A stretch of 64,000 bases of DNA from Flavobacterium sp. AED (lineage in GTDB: Bacteria; Bacteroidota; Bacteroidia; Flavobacteriales; Flavobacteriaceae): assembly GCF_000812945.1 (NCBI RefSeq), contig NZ_JSYM01000002.1, positions 310,001 through 374,000 of the forward strand. Reading direction: 5' to 3'. Within the stretch, counting starts at the first letter, position 1. Each line of letters begins with the position of its first letter. Below, piece by piece: positions 62,437 to 64,000 of this stretch. The notes beneath the pieces are model-generated. The model had not been told where the DNA came from. It searched no databases and was given only the letters and a program-made list of their open reading frames with translations. Made by a program: the position numbers and the translations under genes.

Positions 62437-63102
62437 ATGAAAACTATCCAACAAGTAACAGATACTATTATTCAACAGGGAGTACTGCCTTTGTATTTTA
62501 ATGCAGATGAAACAGTAAGTATAGAAGTGCTTAAAGCAATCTATAGAGCAGGAATAAAAGCAGTCGAATATACGCACAGAGGAGATACAGCCTTAAATAA
62601 CTTTAAAGCACTTGTTCAATTAAGAAATTTAGAAATGCCTGATTTGTTACTTGGTATTGGTACAATCAAAAATTTAAACCAAGCTAAAGAATATCTTCAA
62701 GCAGGAGCTGATTTTATAATAAGCCCAGGTTTTGTTTATGAAATTGCAAGCTATACACTAAGTAATGATATTTTTTATGGGCCAGGTTGTATGACACCTT
62801 CGGATATAATTGCCGCTGAAAATGCAGGAATACGATTCGTTAAATTATTTCCTGGCAACATACTAGGAATAGAGTTTTTGAATAGTGTCAAAGATGTTTT
62901 TCCAAATCTTTTATTCATGCCTACAGGAGGAGTTGATGCAACTAGAGAAAGTATTGGAGCTTGGTATGAGGCAGGAGTTTGTGCGGTGGGCATGGGTAGT
63001 AAACTAATCAGTAAAACATTAATGGATAGAAAGGATTATCAATCTATTGAAAATAATACCATTGTAGTTTTGAATTTAATTCAAACAATAAAAAACAAAT
63101 AA
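62437..63102 (+). CDS. eda: KDPG/KHG aldolase
   Basis: This 221-residue class I aldolase has Glu44 (AVEYTHRGD) and Schiff-base Lys136 (GIRFVKLFPG) in place, with GIGTIKNLNQAKEYLQAGADFIISPG typical of Eda and MPTGGVDATRESIGAWYEAGV near the phosphate site. It splits 2-keto-3-deoxy-6-phosphogluconate to pyruvate and glyceraldehyde-3-phosphate. It is coupled closely to its neighbours in the hexuronate operon. Confidence 0.93.
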   Translation: MKTIQQVTDTIIQQGVLPLYFNADETVSIEVLKAIYRAGIKAVEYTHRGDTALNNFKALVQLRNLEMPDLLLGIGTIKNLNQAKEYLQAGADFIISPGFVYEIASYTLSNDIFYGPGCMTPSDIIAAENAGIRFVKLFPGNILGIEFLNSVKDVFPNLLFMPTGGVDATRESIGAWYEAGVCAVGMGSKLISKTLMDRKDYQSIENNTIVVLNLIQTIKNK

Positions 63103-63113
63103 ATAATATAAGC

Positions 63114-63926
63114 ATGAATGATTTATTTAATCTAAAAGGAAAAGTGGCACTTATCACCGGTGGTGGTGGTGTTCTAGGAAGTAATATGGCTATTGTATTA
63201 GCTAAACAAGGGGTTATAACAGGGATCATGGGGCTCACATTAGAAGAAGCTGAAGCTACCGTTGCTAGAGTAGTTGCACTAGGAGGTGAAGCCTTTGCAG
63301 TAAAATCTAATGTGCTGAACAAAGAAGACCTGGAAGCAACAAGAGATTTTGTTATGAAAAAATACGGTCGTTTGGATATTTTAATTAATGCAGCAGGGGG
63401 AAATATGCCTGGAGCAACGATTGGTCCAGATCAAGCGATTTATGATATGCAATTGGCTCATTTGCAAAAGGTATTGGATTTGAATATCATTGGAACCATG
63501 CTGCCTTCTCAAGTGTTTTCAGAAATTTTTGCTAAACAAAAATCAGGAATTATCATCAATATTTCATCTGCATCTGCTCAAAGACCTTTGTCTAGAGTGG
63601 TGGGTTATTCGGCTTCAAAAGCAGCCATTGATAACTTTACTAAATGGATGTCAGTTGAATTAGCAGGAAAATACGGCGAAGGACTTCGTGTAAATGCCAT
63701 TGCGCCAGGATTTTTTATTGGTGAACAAAACAGGGCATTATTACTTTCTCCAGAGGGTGATTTGACACCAAGAGGAGAAAAAATAATAGAACACACTCCA
63801 ATGGGAAGATTTGGTGTTCCAGAAGATTTAGATGGAGTTCTATTGTTTTTATGTAGTGACATGTCCAAATTCGTAACTGGAATCGTTGTTCATGTTGATG
63901 GTGGTTTTGCAGCTACAAGTATTTAA
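63114..63926 (+). CDS. SDR-type D-mannonate oxidoreductase (fructuronate reductase)
   Basis: This 270-residue short-chain dehydrogenase has NAD motif ITGGGGVLGSNMA, NAAGGNMPG, a catalytic Ser in NISSASAQRP and YSASK with Tyr and Lys. The long loop GPDQAIYDMQLAHLQKVLDLN is characteristic of the SDR reductases that replace UxuB in Bacteroidota. It would reduce fructuronate to mannonate. It follows eda by 11 bp and precedes uxuA by 22 bp, which supports the role. Other sugar dehydrogenases share the fold. Confidence 0.82.
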   Translation: MNDLFNLKGKVALITGGGGVLGSNMAIVLAKQGVITGIMGLTLEEAEATVARVVALGGEAFAVKSNVLNKEDLEATRDFVMKKYGRLDILINAAGGNMPGATIGPDQAIYDMQLAHLQKVLDLNIIGTMLPSQVFSEIFAKQKSGIIINISSASAQRPLSRVVGYSASKAAIDNFTKWMSVELAGKYGEGLRVNAIAPGFFIGEQNRALLLSPEGDLTPRGEKIIEHTPMGRFGVPEDLDGVLLFLCSDMSKFVTGIVVHVDGGFAATSI

Positions 63927-63948
63927 TAAAATTAAAACGTTATAAGTT

Positions 63949-64000
63949 ATGGAACAAACATGGAGATGGTACGGACCAAATGATCCTGTGAAATTATCTG
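63949..64000 (+). CDS. uxuA: D-mannonate dehydratase, start only
   Basis: Seventeen residues, MEQTWRWYGPNDPVKLS, are visible before the window ends. This opening, with WRWYGPNDPV, is highly typical of UxuA, which dehydrates mannonate to 2-keto-3-deoxygluconate, the substrate of the KdgK encoded at the head of this operon. The rest of the gene lies beyond the window. Confidence 0.85.
   Translation, partial: MEQTWRWYGPNDPVKLS

Overview
The window is AT-rich and looks like a member of the Bacteroidota, most likely Flavobacterium or a close relative. The signs are a SusC/SusD pair, TANNTTTG-type -7 promoter boxes, few Shine-Dalgarno sequences, a two-component system with LytTR output, and lipoprotein signals typical of the phylum. 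No rRNA, tRNA, CRISPR array or intact insertion sequence was seen.

Layout. (1) 1-13455, minus strand: a sialic acid utilisation locus. A ROK regulator comes first, then SusC/SusD uptake, N-acetylneuraminate lyase, a Kelch-type mutarotase, an MFS permease, a two-domain sialate O-acetylesterase and an N-acylglucosamine 2-epimerase that runs off the left edge. (2) 13612-13830: a 219-bp REP/MITE-like palindromic element. (3) 13859-20614, minus strand: a redox/stress cluster with a cupin, a zinc alcohol dehydrogenase and two paralogous sets of AraC regulator, aldo/keto reductase and NTF2-like protein arranged in mirror order. One NTF2-like gene has a stop codon inside its signal peptide. (4) 20668-28324: RND efflux system 1 on the minus strand, diverging from a LytS/LytTR two-component pair. 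(5) 28426-29838: an ArsR regulator and an Old Yellow Enzyme. (6) 30271-36540: a small exported protein and RND system 2. (7) 37289-52253: a benzoate catabolic cluster covering an uptake permease, a porin, an AraC regulator, catBCA, benABCD, pcaD, a fused pcaIJ, a FUSC-like membrane protein, pcaF and a TetR regulator. Together these would take benzoate through catechol and the beta-ketoadipate pathway to succinyl-CoA and acetyl-CoA. (8) 52445-59108, minus strand: TetR-controlled RND system 3, with four operator-like palindromes and a decayed duplicate of the outer-membrane factor's 5' end. (9) 59504-64000: a LacI-type regulator with no ordinary start codon, diverging from a hexuronate operon (kdgK, a YhcH-family gene, eda, an SDR fructuronate reductase and the start of uxuA).

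The most notable items are the complete ben/cat/pca cluster with tandem operator-like palindromes at its predicted promoter, the LacI gene with an ATT start and operators placed on two facing promoters, the decayed lipoprotein-signal duplicate in RND system 3, the interrupted signal peptide, an EF-hand-like loop inside an RND pump, and a candidate antisense RNA in the susC leader. All function calls come from reading motifs and gene context. No database search was possible.
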